Assembly (NCBI GenBank): GCA_031281985.1
Contig: JAITEO010000027.1
Coordinates: 1 to 5,431 of the forward strand
Direction of reading: 5' to 3'
DNA: 5,431 nucleotides
Source: Zoogloeaceae bacterium
Lineage (GTDB): Bacteria; Pseudomonadota; Gammaproteobacteria; Burkholderiales; Rhodocyclaceae
Below are positions 1-5,431 of the stretch, in pieces. The first letter of the stretch is position 1. Each line of letters opens with the position of its first letter. The notes under the pieces were generated by a model. It was not told the DNA's origin. It made no database searches and saw only the letters and a program-made list of their open reading frames with translations. The translations under genes and the position numbers were made by a program.

Positions 1-19
1 GTTTCATTTGACTCTCCAT
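1..19 (-). CDS. Start of an unidentified gene running off the left edge
   Basis: Only the first six codons (MESQMK) are visible, so no function can be given. The start is chosen because the minus strand reads AAGGTGATCAC directly before the ATG at 19. AGGTGAT is complementary to the 3' end of 16S rRNA and is well spaced, making it one of the best ribosome binding sites in the window. A second in-frame ATG at 7 is too far from that site to be preferred. The gene lies 126 bases downstream of the 105-residue hypothetical gene on the same strand and could be in its transcription unit. The call rests on the ribosome binding site alone. Confidence 0.4.
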
Positions 20-75
20 GTGATCACCTTGAATGCAATGTCGGGATTCATCAACATTGATAGCCGATTTCTTTT

Positions 76-118
76 GCGCGGCGATAGGTCACGAAGGCGA
101 TGACAAGGCTCGCCGCGC
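76..118. repeat. Perfect 9-bp inverted repeat between two small genes
   Basis: GCGCGGCGA at 76-84 is repeated in inverted form at 110-118, with 25 bases between. It lies in the 126-base gap between the 105-residue hypothetical gene and the next start at 19. No T-run follows it on either strand, so it does not look like an intrinsic terminator. It could be an RNA hairpin affecting mRNA decay or the downstream start, or a chance feature of GC-rich sequence. Confidence 0.35.
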
Positions 119-145
119 CACGAACGTCCCAGCTTGCGGGAATGG

Positions 146-463
146 TCAGGACGCTTCCTGGTGTATATAGACATGCTCATGGATCTCGACAATCGCCGTG
201 TCCTCCAGGAGATCGATCTCTACGTAACCATCGTGTTCGGAGAATATGGCGGCCACGGACTTTTCTGGACGGATGAGCGCGAACGCATAACAAAAGCGCG
301 TGACTTTTCCCGTTGATTCACGTATCTCCACAAACCTGGATGGAGAGAAATCGGTAGCAGAAATTCCGCGGTTCACAATCTCTTCGGCAGGACGCCCAAG
401 CCTTTGAGCGAGTTCAGGCGCCCAGTCCTCGATGATTTTCTGCCAGTGACGAGGTTGTCTCAT
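146..463 (-). CDS. Hypothetical protein, 105 residues
   Basis: I do not recognise a named family. The protein begins MRQPRHWQKIIEDWAPELAQ, has a middle section rich in charged and aromatic residues (GKVTRFCYAFALIRPEK), then AAIFSEHDGYVEIDL, and ends in an acidic, histidine-containing tail (VEIHEHVYIHQ). It has no signal peptide or membrane segment and looks like a small soluble alpha/beta protein. I start it at the ATG at 463 rather than an in-frame ATG at 535, because the extra 24 residues are cysteine/arginine-rich and unlike the rest. This ATG also overlaps the TGA of an upstream small ORF as ATGA, which suggests translational coupling; there is only a weak GGGA ahead of it. Amino acid composition supports real coding. 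A role in a small two-gene module, such as an immunity-like or antitoxin-like protein, is possible but unsupported. Confidence 0.6.
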   Translation of the reverse strand: MRQPRHWQKIIEDWAPELAQRLGRPAEEIVNRGISATDFSPSRFVEIRESTGKVTRFCYAFALIRPEKSVAAIFSEHDGYVEIDLLEDTAIVEIHEHVYIHQEAS

Positions 464-570
464 GGTATCCCGACGCTCAGCACGGCATGGCGAGCGCATA
501 GCGCAGAACCGCGTGTCCCATCCTCTTGATTCCATTCATCCTTGAACTCCATGTCGGAAACCAAATCCAC
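460..570 (-). CDS. Possible tiny ORF (36 residues) overlapping the 105-residue gene
   Basis: The frame reads DLVSDMEFKDEWNQEDGTRG and ends ARHAVLSVGIP. Its TGA overlaps the ATG of the 105-residue gene as ATGA. I place the start at the GTG at 570 because GGGAG lies 5 bases before it. Other in-frame starts are the ATGs at 552, 573, 594, 609 and 642, none with a better binding site; the frame is open up to a stop at 700-702. The mixed hydrophobic and charged composition is more protein-like than competing frames, but the ORF is too short for a firm call. It may also be the C-terminal remnant of a decayed larger gene. No function can be assigned. Confidence 0.3.
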   Translation of the reverse strand: MDLVSDMEFKDEWNQEDGTRGSALCARHAVLSVGIP

Positions 571-851
571 CATATCTCCCAGTACCCAGGGCATCTTTGC
601 CGACGGCATTGTAACACAAGGGCTACGTGTCCGTATGTCCATTGGCGCAAACGGCGCGAGAGAAGAAGCGGACAGCGGCGCGCTTGGGAGAGGGGGCAGT
701 CACGCGGTCTTGTGGGCGCACGCAGTGCGCCCCTGGATCGTGCAGATGGTAGTGGGTTACGTTGCCTTTCCCCCAAAAAAGGGCAGGCTTTGCCTGTCCT
801 TTTTTGCTGATCGAAACCGGCAAAAAGTGGTTTCTTACTTTTTGACGCTTT
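571..851. other. Intergenic stretch downstream of ruvA
   Basis: I see no convincing gene here. Open frames on both strands have the arginine/cysteine/proline-rich composition of chance translation, and several run through the terminator. The stretch contains the terminator at 775-805 and, nearer ruvA, a weak hairpin with GAAACC at 813-818 and GGTTTC at 829-834. A promoter for the small genes to the left must lie in or near this stretch if they are not read through from ruvA, but I cannot identify one confidently. Confidence 0.5.
775..805 (-). terminator. Intrinsic terminator after ruvC-ruvA, probably bidirectional
   Basis: AAAAAAGGGCAGGC at 775-788 pairs with GCCTGTCCTTTTTT at 792-805 across a TTT loop. 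The stem is 14 pairs with one mismatched position: G·U in + strand RNA, A·C in minus strand RNA. Six A bases at one end and six T bases at the other give a U-run on either strand's RNA. It starts 46 bases past the ruvA stop codon, as expected for the end of that operon. No gene converging on it from the plus strand was found. Confidence 0.85.
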
Positions 852-1436
852 CTATATTCGCGCCAAAGTCTTGAGGGCCTGGCGGATGCCTTCGGTGGTG
901 GAGAGGTCGGGCGGCAGGGGGCGGGTTGCGGCGAGGGCTTCCTTTTCGGAGTAGCCCAGCGCCAGCAGGGCGTTCAGCACGTCATCCGTGGTGGCGGTGT
1001 TTGGCGTGGCGTTGCCGCTGCCGCCGTCGAGGGCGGCGGGGAGTTTGCCCTTGAGTTCCAGCAGCAGGCGTTCGGCGGTTTTCTTGCCGATGCCGGGGAC
1101 GCGGGTGAGCAGTCCGCTTTCCTGGCGCGCCACGGCGGCGGAAAGATCCGCGACCGACAGGCCGGAAAGCACCGCCAGCGCCGTGCGCGCGCCCACACCG
1201 GAAATCTTCAGCAACTGGCGAAAGGCGGCGCGTTCATCGGCTGCGCCGAAACCGTAGAGAAACTGCCCGTCCTCGCGCAGGACATGGTGAATCAGCAGCG
1301 TGACCGGCTCATTCAAGGCGGGTAGGTTGTAGAACGTGCTCATCGGCACGTCGATTTCGTAGCCGACGCCGCCCACGTCGAGCAGGATTTGCGGCGGATT
1401 TTTTTCGGCCAGCAGGCCGGAGAGTCGTCCTATCAT
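852..1436 (-). CDS. ruvA: Holliday junction branch migration complex subunit RuvA
   Basis: RuvA binds four-way DNA junctions as a tetramer and loads the RuvB helicase rings that drive branch migration in recombination and repair. The 194-residue product is close to the family's usual length (about 200). The N-terminal OB-fold (about 1-62) begins MIGRLSGLL and contains R54-E55-D56, matching the acidic pin residues that separate strands at the junction centre. Two helix-hairpin-helix motifs follow: [13 protein letters not shown] (78-90) and [13 protein letters not shown] (113-125). A flexible linker (about 132-148) leads to domain III (149-194), which contacts RuvB. The ATG at 1436 overlaps the ruvC TGA as ATGA, so translation is probably coupled. 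Nothing essential appears missing. RuvB, the usual next gene, is not downstream; a terminator follows instead. Confidence 0.96.
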   Translation of the reverse strand: MIGRLSGLLAEKNPPQILLDVGGVGYEIDVPMSTFYNLPALNEPVTLLIHHVLREDGQFLYGFGAADERAAFRQLLKISGVGARTALAVLSGLSVADLSAAVARQESGLLTRVPGIGKKTAERLLLELKGKLPAALDGGSGNATPNTATTDDVLNALLALGYSEKEALAATRPLPPDLSTTEGIRQALKTLARI

Positions 1437-1939
1437 GATCCTTCCAATGCCTTGATGCGTTTTGCCATGCCTCCCAGGCCGGCGTGCGCGTGACAGATGG
1501 CGGCGGCCAGCGCGTCCGAGGCGTCCGCCTGCGGCGCGCCGGAAAGATGCAAGAGACGCATGACCATGTGTTCCACCTGTTTTTTCGCCGCCTTCCCTTG
1601 TCCCACCACCGCCTGCTTGATTTGCAGCGCCGTGTATTCCGCAACCGGCAGCTTTCCGGCCACCAGCGCGGCAATGACCGCGCCGCGCGCCTGTCCCAAC
1701 AGTAGGGTGGAATGCGGATTCACATTGACGAACACCTTCTCCGCCACGGCTTCATCCGGCGCGTAACGCGCCATGACCTCGCCCACGCCGGCAAACAGCG
1801 TGGCAAGGCGTTCCGGCAGGCTCTTTTGCGCGCTGGAGCGGATGCAGCCGCTGGCGACATAGCGCAGGGCCGCGCCCTCCTTGTCGATGACGCCAAAGCC
1901 GGTCACGCGCAGACCGGGATCGATGCCGAGGATACGCAT
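1433..1939 (-). CDS. ruvC: Crossover junction endodeoxyribonuclease RuvC
   Basis: RuvC is the dimeric Mg2+-dependent nuclease that cuts Holliday junctions symmetrically after RuvAB branch migration. The 168-residue product has the full RNase H-like fold signature. Catalytic acidic residues are visible as D7 in RILGIDPG, E67 in VAEKVFV, and D139 and D142 in PQADASDAL. The junction-binding segment [14 protein letters not shown] and the region [18 protein letters not shown] are also typical. I chose the ATG at 1939 because it places IDPG exactly where the family has it. An in-frame TTG at 1978 would add 13 unmatched residues. No clear Shine-Dalgarno precedes 1939. The gene overlaps ruvA by ATGA, and 105 bases separate it from ackA, with a terminator-like hairpin between. 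It therefore probably has its own promoter or depends on read-through. Confidence 0.96.
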   Translation of the reverse strand: MRILGIDPGLRVTGFGVIDKEGAALRYVASGCIRSSAQKSLPERLATLFAGVGEVMARYAPDEAVAEKVFVNVNPHSTLLLGQARGAVIAALVAGKLPVAEYTALQIKQAVVGQGKAAKKQVEHMVMRLLHLSGAPQADASDALAAAICHAHAGLGGMAKRIKALEGS

Positions 1940-1976
1940 GTCGAAGAACGCAATAAAGGGAACATACGGAACCCGC

Positions 1977-2021
1977 AAAAAATAGAGAAAGACATGCGAC
2001 GGTTTCGTTGCCGCCGCATGT
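1977..2021 (-). terminator. Likely intrinsic terminator of pta-ackA
   Basis: On the minus strand ACATGCGGCGG (2021-2011) pairs with CCGTCGCATGT (2002-1992) over an 8-base loop, giving 11 pairs with one G·U. It is followed by the pyrimidine-rich CTTTCTCTATTTTTT, ending in six T bases at 1982-1977. The T-run is offset about nine bases from the stem, so it may be weaker than the terminator after ruvA. On the plus strand no T-run follows. It starts 23 bases past the ackA stop and separates the acetate genes from ruvC. Confidence 0.6.
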
Positions 2022-2044
2022 TTGTCGATGTTGCCAATGGCCGG

Positions 2045-3229
2045 TTACAGGTTCAACAGCGTCCGGGTGTGGTGGGCGATCATCCATTCCTCGTTGGTGG
2101 GGATGACCAGCACGTCGATGGTGCTTTCCGGGGCGCTGATGCGGATGTGGCGGCGCTCGTTGGCCTCGGAATCGAGCCGGATGCCCAGCCATGCGGAAAG
2201 CAGGGTAACGCGACGGCGGATTTCGGCGGAATTCTCGCCGATGCCGCCGGTGAACACCAGCGCGTCCAGCCCCCCCGCGGCGGCGGCCATGGAACCGATT
2301 TCACGGGCGATGCGGTAGCAGAACAGATTGACCGCTTCCTGCGCTTCCGGCTTGTCGCTGGCGAGCAGCGTGCGCATGTCCTGGCTGATGCCGGAAACGC
2401 CGAGCAGGCCGGATTCCTTGTACAGCAGGGTGGTGATTTCCTTGGCGTTCATGCCCTTGTTTTCCATCAGGTAGAGCAACACGCCGGGGTCGATGGCGCC
2501 GACGCGCGTACCCATGACAAGGCCATCCACCGCCGTGAAGCCCATGGTGGTCGCCACGCCCTTGCGTCCCACCATCGCCGCCATGCTCGCGCCATTGCCG
2601 AGGTGGGCAATGACGACGCGGCCTTCGGCGCGTGGCGAGTGTTCCGGCAGGACGCGCGCGATGTATTCGTAGGAAAGACCGTGGAACCCGTAGCGGCGCA
2701 CGCCTTCTTCGGTGAAGGCGCGCGGCAGGCCGAAAATCTGCGCCTCGTCGGGCTGGGTGCGGTGGAAGGCGGTATCGAAACAGCCGACCTGCGGCACGTC
2801 GGGCATGAGGGACGAGATGGCGTAGATGCCCGCCAGATTGTGCGGCTGGTGCAAGGGCGCCAGCGGGATGAAGTTCGTGAGTTCTTCGAGCGTGCGCCCT
2901 TCCAGGCGCACGGGCTTGGAAAAAAGCTGTCCGCCGTGCACGACGCGATGGCCGACGGCGATGATTTTCCAGTCGGCGGCTTCGCCGGTGAACCAGGAAA
3001 GCAGGTAATCAAAGGCTTTCTGGTGGTCGGGATTGGCGATCGGCAGGTCGTTGTTGGCGATCTTTTCCCCTTCCTTGTTCTTGGCGACCAGTTTGGCGAC
3101 CGGGGTGCCGATGCCGTCGATTTGTCCGGAAATGACCGCCGCGTCCCCCAGGGTTTTTTCCACGATGGGGAAAAGCGCGAACTTGATGGAGGAAGAACCG
3201 GCGTTGATGGTGAGAATGGCTTGACTCAT
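2045..3229 (-). CDS. ackA: Acetate kinase
   Basis: AckA catalyses acetyl phosphate + ADP <-> acetate + ATP in the cytoplasm, the second step of the Pta-AckA pathway. The 394-residue product matches the family's usual length of about 400; butyrate kinases are shorter, near 355. Family motifs occur in order: TINAGSSSIKF (7-17, phosphate binding), GHRVVHGG (93-100, with R95), GCFDTAFH (149-156, with catalytic D152), GFHGLSYEY (181-189, with H183), AHLGNGASM (208-216), MGTRVGAIDPG (239-249, with R242), FTGGIGENSAEIR (326-338) and TNEEWMIA (378-385). The start at 3229 has AGGAG nine bases upstream and places the first motif correctly. The same frame continues upstream across pta without a stop, but that part has no family match. 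Only 5 bases separate it from the pta stop, so the two are an operon. Confidence 0.97.
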   Translation of the reverse strand: MSQAILTINAGSSSIKFALFPIVEKTLGDAAVISGQIDGIGTPVAKLVAKNKEGEKIANNDLPIANPDHQKAFDYLLSWFTGEAADWKIIAVGHRVVHGGQLFSKPVRLEGRTLEELTNFIPLAPLHQPHNLAGIYAISSLMPDVPQVGCFDTAFHRTQPDEAQIFGLPRAFTEEGVRRYGFHGLSYEYIARVLPEHSPRAEGRVVIAHLGNGASMAAMVGRKGVATTMGFTAVDGLVMGTRVGAIDPGVLLYLMENKGMNAKEITTLLYKESGLLGVSGISQDMRTLLASDKPEAQEAVNLFCYRIAREIGSMAAAAGGLDALVFTGGIGENSAEIRRRVTLLSAWLGIRLDSEANERRHIRISAPESTIDVLVIPTNEEWMIAHHTRTLLNL

Positions 3230-3234
3230 GGTGA

Positions 3235-4188
3235 TTAGCTCCTGTTCTTCTGGCTGTTGGCGTGGGCGATCAGGGCCGCGATGACGCAGGACGCCGTGCG
3301 CGTCTCGGCGCTGTCGGCGCGGGAAGTGAGGATGACCGGCGCTCTCGCGCCGAGCACGACGCCCGCCGTCAGGGCGTTGGCCAGGTATTCGAGCTGCTTG
3401 AACAGCACGTTGCCGACTTCCAGGTTGGGCACCATGAAGATGTCGGCCTGTCCGGCGACGGACGAGACGATGCCCTTGACGGCGACGGCTTCCGGCGACA
3501 CGGCGTTGTCGAAGGCCAGCGGCCCATCGAGCAGGCCGCCCTTGATCTGCCCGCGATCCGCCATCTTGCACAGCGCGGCGGCTTCGAGGGTGGCGGGCAT
3601 CTTGGGATTGACGGTTTCCACGGCGGCGAGAATGGCCACCTTGGGCGTGCCGATGCCGAGCACCTTGCCCAAGTCGATGGCGTTCTGGATGATGTCCGCC
3701 TTTTCTTCCAGCGAGGGCGCGATATTGACGGCGGCGTCGGTAATCAGCATGAGACGGGGATAGGTCGGCACATCCATGACGAAGACGTGGCTGATGCGGC
3801 GGCTGGTGCGGAAATTGTTGGCGCGGGTGACGACGGCGCCCATCAGTTCGTCGGTGTGCAGGCTGCCCTTCATCAGCGCGCCGCTTTCCCCGTCGCGCGT
3901 CAGGGCTACGGCGGTGTTGGCGGCGTCGAGGCTATCCTTGACATTGACGATGCGAAAGCCCTTGAGGTCGAAGCCGAATTCTTCCGCCACCGCGCGGATC
4001 TTCGTTTCCGGGCCAACGAGAATGGGATGGATGATATCGGCTTCTGCCGCCATCAGCGGGCCGCGCAGGGATTCCTTGTCGCAGGGATAGGCCACGGCGA
4101 CGGGAATCGGCGGAATATCCTTGGTGCGTTGGATCAGACGTTGCAGGCGTTCTTTTTTGTCTGCCAGGGGGGTAGGATCATTTTGCAT
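3235..4188 (-). CDS. pta: Phosphate acetyltransferase (short, PTA/PTB family)
   Basis: The enzyme moves the acyl group between CoA and phosphate (acetyl-CoA + Pi <-> acetyl phosphate + CoA), feeding the acetate kinase encoded 5 bases downstream. The 317-residue product covers a single phosphate acetyl/butyryltransferase domain: HPILVGP (54-60), LMKGSLHTDELMGAVV (105-120), PKVAILAAVETVNPKMP (182-198), GPLAFDNAVS (222-231), QADIFMVPNLEVGN (247-260) and the C-terminal GVVLGARAPVILTSRADS (276-293). The last segment resembles phosphotransbutyrylases and the transferase half of enoyl-CoA hydratase/phosphate acetyltransferase fusions more than classic Pta. There is no N-terminal DRTGG or MaoC-like domain. 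The start at 4188 has GGAG six bases upstream; an in-frame ATG at 4224 would add 12 residues with no obvious binding site. The acetate kinase partner argues for acetyl-CoA as substrate, but butyryl-CoA or propionyl-CoA cannot be excluded. Confidence 0.9.
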   Translation of the reverse strand: MQNDPTPLADKKERLQRLIQRTKDIPPIPVAVAYPCDKESLRGPLMAAEADIIHPILVGPETKIRAVAEEFGFDLKGFRIVNVKDSLDAANTAVALTRDGESGALMKGSLHTDELMGAVVTRANNFRTSRRISHVFVMDVPTYPRLMLITDAAVNIAPSLEEKADIIQNAIDLGKVLGIGTPKVAILAAVETVNPKMPATLEAAALCKMADRGQIKGGLLDGPLAFDNAVSPEAVAVKGIVSSVAGQADIFMVPNLEVGNVLFKQLEYLANALTAGVVLGARAPVILTSRADSAETRTASCVIAALIAHANSQKNRS

Positions 4189-4397
4189 AGCAAACTCCAG
4201 GTGAGAAAGAAAAATCAGGGGCAATCCGCCGAAAGCCGCGGGCGAAGGTTTTTTTCATCGTCCCAACATGCTGCCCAGCGCCGCCCTGAACACGCATATT
4301 AACCCGAATGCGCGACAAAGAGCAGACTGCGACGGGATGAATTCGGACGCGATGAAAAGCGGAGAATGTCATGTCAATAAAAAAGCGCGGCCAAACT

Positions 4398-4433
4398 CCC
4401 TTTGCAGGGTGCAAGCCCTTTGCTGGGTGCACT
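4398..4433. repeat. Tandem direct repeat, two 18-base units
   Basis: The plus strand reads CCCTTTGCAGGGTGCAAG (4398-4415) followed at once by CCCTTTGCTGGGTGCACT (4416-4433); the first 16 bases differ at one position. The first unit contains a small palindrome, TTGCA-GGG-TGCAA. The pair abuts the large inverted repeat that begins at 4434 and may be part of the same element. Confidence 0.75.
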
Positions 4434-4550
4434 CCCTCCCCTGACAAGGGGAGGGCTGGGGAGGGGTTTGCGGCAGTGGGGCAGACACCAAGGTTCAATG
4501 CAGACCGAGCCGCCGCAAACCCCCTCATTCCCCCCTTGTCAGGGGGGAGG
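4434..4550. repeat. Nested palindromic repeat element (MITE/REP-like)
   Basis: Two arms of about 40 bases (4435-4474 and 4512-4550) are imperfect inverted copies, sharing CCTCCCC, TGACAAGGGG and GGGGTTTGCGGC in the same order, with 37 bases between. Each arm also contains its own hairpin: CCCTCCCC-TGACAA-GGGGAGGG at 4434-4455, and TCCCCCC-TTGTCA-GGGGGGA, whose stem ends at 4547. The arms can therefore fold separately or with each other. Short GC-rich palindromes of this sort are common as dispersed intergenic repeats in proteobacteria. I see no transposase and no clear target-site duplication. It sits between two genes transcribed the same way and could also act as a block to transcription or mRNA decay. 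Confidence 0.7.
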
Positions 4551-4639
4551 CAAACCGCGCGCCCAAGATACGCCCAGCCTTGGGAAACCAGCAAGGGCAG
4601 GGGCAATTGACCTCCTCCGCTTTTCATTGCGCCCTCCTC

Positions 4640-5431
4640 CTATCCTCCCAACCAGCGTCGGCAAATGCCGCCGATGCGGGCAAAGAGTCCTGGCGCGTTG
4701 GTTTCTTCGCTGGCGTCGATTGCCACGGCGCGCTGGGTTTGCAGAAGTTGCGGCGTGACGGCGAGCGTTTGGGATTGGCGCAGGGCGCTCTGGATGTAGA
4801 AGCCGACCTGGGTGGCCTTGCAGGGCAGGGTGGCGAGGCGAAAGACCCGGCCCTGGTTGATGAGCGAAATCACCTCGTTGGCGTCGGCCTTGTGCACGAG
4901 CGCGACGGTCAAAAGCGCGGGCATGTCGCGTTTCAGGAGCTTGAAGGCCAGGGCTTCCTCGTGGGCGGCGTCCACGCTCTCGAAATGCGCGACGAATACC
5001 ATCACGCGCTGTTGGGTAAAGAGATTCAGCGTCTCCTCCAGCGAGGCGGCGAGAAGGATGTCGATGCCCGCGGGCTGCGTGCGCCGGATCTGCTCGAACA
5101 GGGTGCGGTTGCTCGTCTTGATGAGTACGCTGCCCTGGGTGCAGGTTCCGGGAGGCGTCGCGGCATTTCTATCCGGCTCCACGGCGGAACCTTCCGCGCC
5201 TTCCGGTGTTTTCGCCTGTCTTGCCAGTTCGTCGAGCAAGGCGGCGGGCGTGGCTTCCAGTTGGCGGGCGACTTCCATCGCGTCCTTGACGACGGCCAGG
5301 AGTTCGGCGTTGCCCCAGGGTTTGTTCAGAAAGCGGAAAACCTCGCCCTCATTGACGGAATCGATGATGGCGCGCAGGTCGGAAAAGCCGGTGAGCAGGA
5401 TGCGCACGCTGGCCGGGGAGATGGCGCGCGC
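4640..5431 (-). CDS. Response regulator, C-terminal part, with a degenerate second receiver
   Basis: The gene enters from the right edge; 263 residues are visible and its start and phosphorylated aspartate are outside. Visible residues 1 to about 58 are the end of a receiver domain: RILLTGFSD holds the conserved switch Thr (14), and VNEGEVFRFLNKPW (26-39) holds the conserved Lys (37). This wording is typical of receivers attached to HD-GYP, histidine kinase or NtrC-like outputs. A variable linker (about 60-100, rich in Ala, Pro and Glu) leads to a second domain (about 101-223) that looks like a receiver: VLIKTS, then VMVFVAHF where the phospho-Asp strand would be, then INQGRVFRLATLPC (191-204) paralleling the first domain. 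The Asp, Thr and Lys positions appear lost. No DNA-binding, HD-GYP, GGDEF or kinase domain follows; a basic tail ends at WLGG. The output mechanism is unknown. The apparent GTG start at 5407 is internal, since the frame is open to the window edge. Confidence 0.8.
   Translation of the reverse strand, partial: ARAISPASVRILLTGFSDLRAIIDSVNEGEVFRFLNKPWGNAELLAVVKDAMEVARQLEATPAALLDELARQAKTPEGAEGSAVEPDRNAATPPGTCTQGSVLIKTSNRTLFEQIRRTQPAGIDILLAASLEETLNLFTQQRVMVFVAHFESVDAAHEEALAFKLLKRDMPALLTVALVHKADANEVISLINQGRVFRLATLPCKATQVGFYIQSALRQSQTLAVTPQLLQTQRAVAIDASEETNAPGLFARIGGICRRWLGG

Larger units (their letters stand above)
4189..4639. other. Gene-free region upstream of pta
   Basis: No convincing gene is present. 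Frames on both strands translate the repeats into proline/glycine/arginine-rich text with no family look. The part next to pta (4189-4380) is less GC-rich and should hold the promoter and leader of the acetate operon. The part from 4398 to 4550 is a compact repeat element, listed separately. A perfect TTGACA lies on the minus strand at 4377-4372, but no good -10 box sits 16-18 bases from it. The TTAATATG on the minus strand near 4301-4311 could be a -10 box but lacks a clear -35. No terminator with a proper T-run is seen just past the response-regulator stop. Confidence 0.5.

Noticed and set aside
4..192. 62-residue minus-strand frame near the left edge
   Set aside because: It overlaps the end of the better-supported 105-residue gene in another frame, is arginine-rich, and lacks a ribosome binding site; the strong site at 25-30 serves the ATG at 19 instead.
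1712..3238. 508-residue open frame on the plus strand, antisense to ackA and ruvC
   Set aside because: It is rich in His, Gly, Asp, Gln and Arg with no recognisable motif and spans two genes and their gap. This is the usual antisense shadow of GC-rich coding sequence.
3230..3571. N-terminal extension of the ackA frame up to 3571
   Set aside because: It overlaps pta in another frame, has arginine/glycine-rich text unlike any acetate kinase, and AckA motifs begin right after the ATG at 3229, which has its own ribosome binding site.
3262..4302. 346-residue open frame on the plus strand, antisense to pta
   Set aside because: Same low-information composition as other antisense frames; pta on the minus strand is certain by family motifs.
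4372..4377. Perfect TTGACA on the minus strand upstream of pta
   Set aside because: The hexamers 15-18 bases downstream (such as TTCATC, TCATCG, CATCGC) do not resemble a -10 box, so I do not call a promoter.
4398..4550. CRISPR array
   Set aside because: There are only two direct 18-base units with no spacer between them, and the rest is an inverted repeat; no cas genes are present.
4371..4610. 79-residue plus-strand frame and a 149-residue minus-strand frame (4178-4627) across the repeat region
   Set aside because: They translate the direct and inverted repeats into proline/glycine-rich text; such frames are typical of dispersed intergenic repeats, not proteins.

Overview
The window reads as a piece of a moderately GC-rich proteobacterial chromosome, most likely betaproteobacterial. 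The hints are the RuvC text around its catalytic glutamate (EKVFVNVNP, then LGQARGA), the GC-rich codon use and the compact gene order; this is judged from recall of these families, not from a search. Every gene I can support lies on the minus strand, so transcription runs from high to low coordinates.

From the right edge leftwards: (1) 4640-5431, the C-terminal 263 residues of a response-regulator protein whose start is outside the window. It has the end of a normal receiver domain followed by what looks like a second, degenerate receiver. (2) 4189-4639, a 451-base gap without a gene. It holds a tandem 18-base direct repeat and a nested inverted repeat, and lies upstream of pta. (3) 3235-4188 and 2045-3229, a two-gene acetate operon: a short phosphate acetyl/butyryltransferase and an acetate kinase, 5 bases apart. 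They interconvert acetyl-CoA, acetyl phosphate and acetate with ATP gain. It ends at a terminator-like hairpin (1977-2021). (4) 1433-1939 and 852-1436, ruvC and ruvA, coupled by an ATGA overlap. They encode the Holliday-junction resolvase and the junction-binding subunit of the branch-migration motor. A strong, probably bidirectional terminator at 775-805 follows, and ruvB is not there. (5) 1-850, a region of different character with small unrecognised genes: a 105-residue hypothetical protein (146-463), a possible tiny ORF overlapping it by ATGA (460-570), and the first codons of a further gene running off the left edge (from 19) behind a very good ribosome binding site.

Most of the window is housekeeping. 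I see no clear new biological system. The parts most worth a second look are the pseudo-receiver tail of the response regulator, the nested palindromic repeat upstream of pta, and the small-gene cluster at the left edge.
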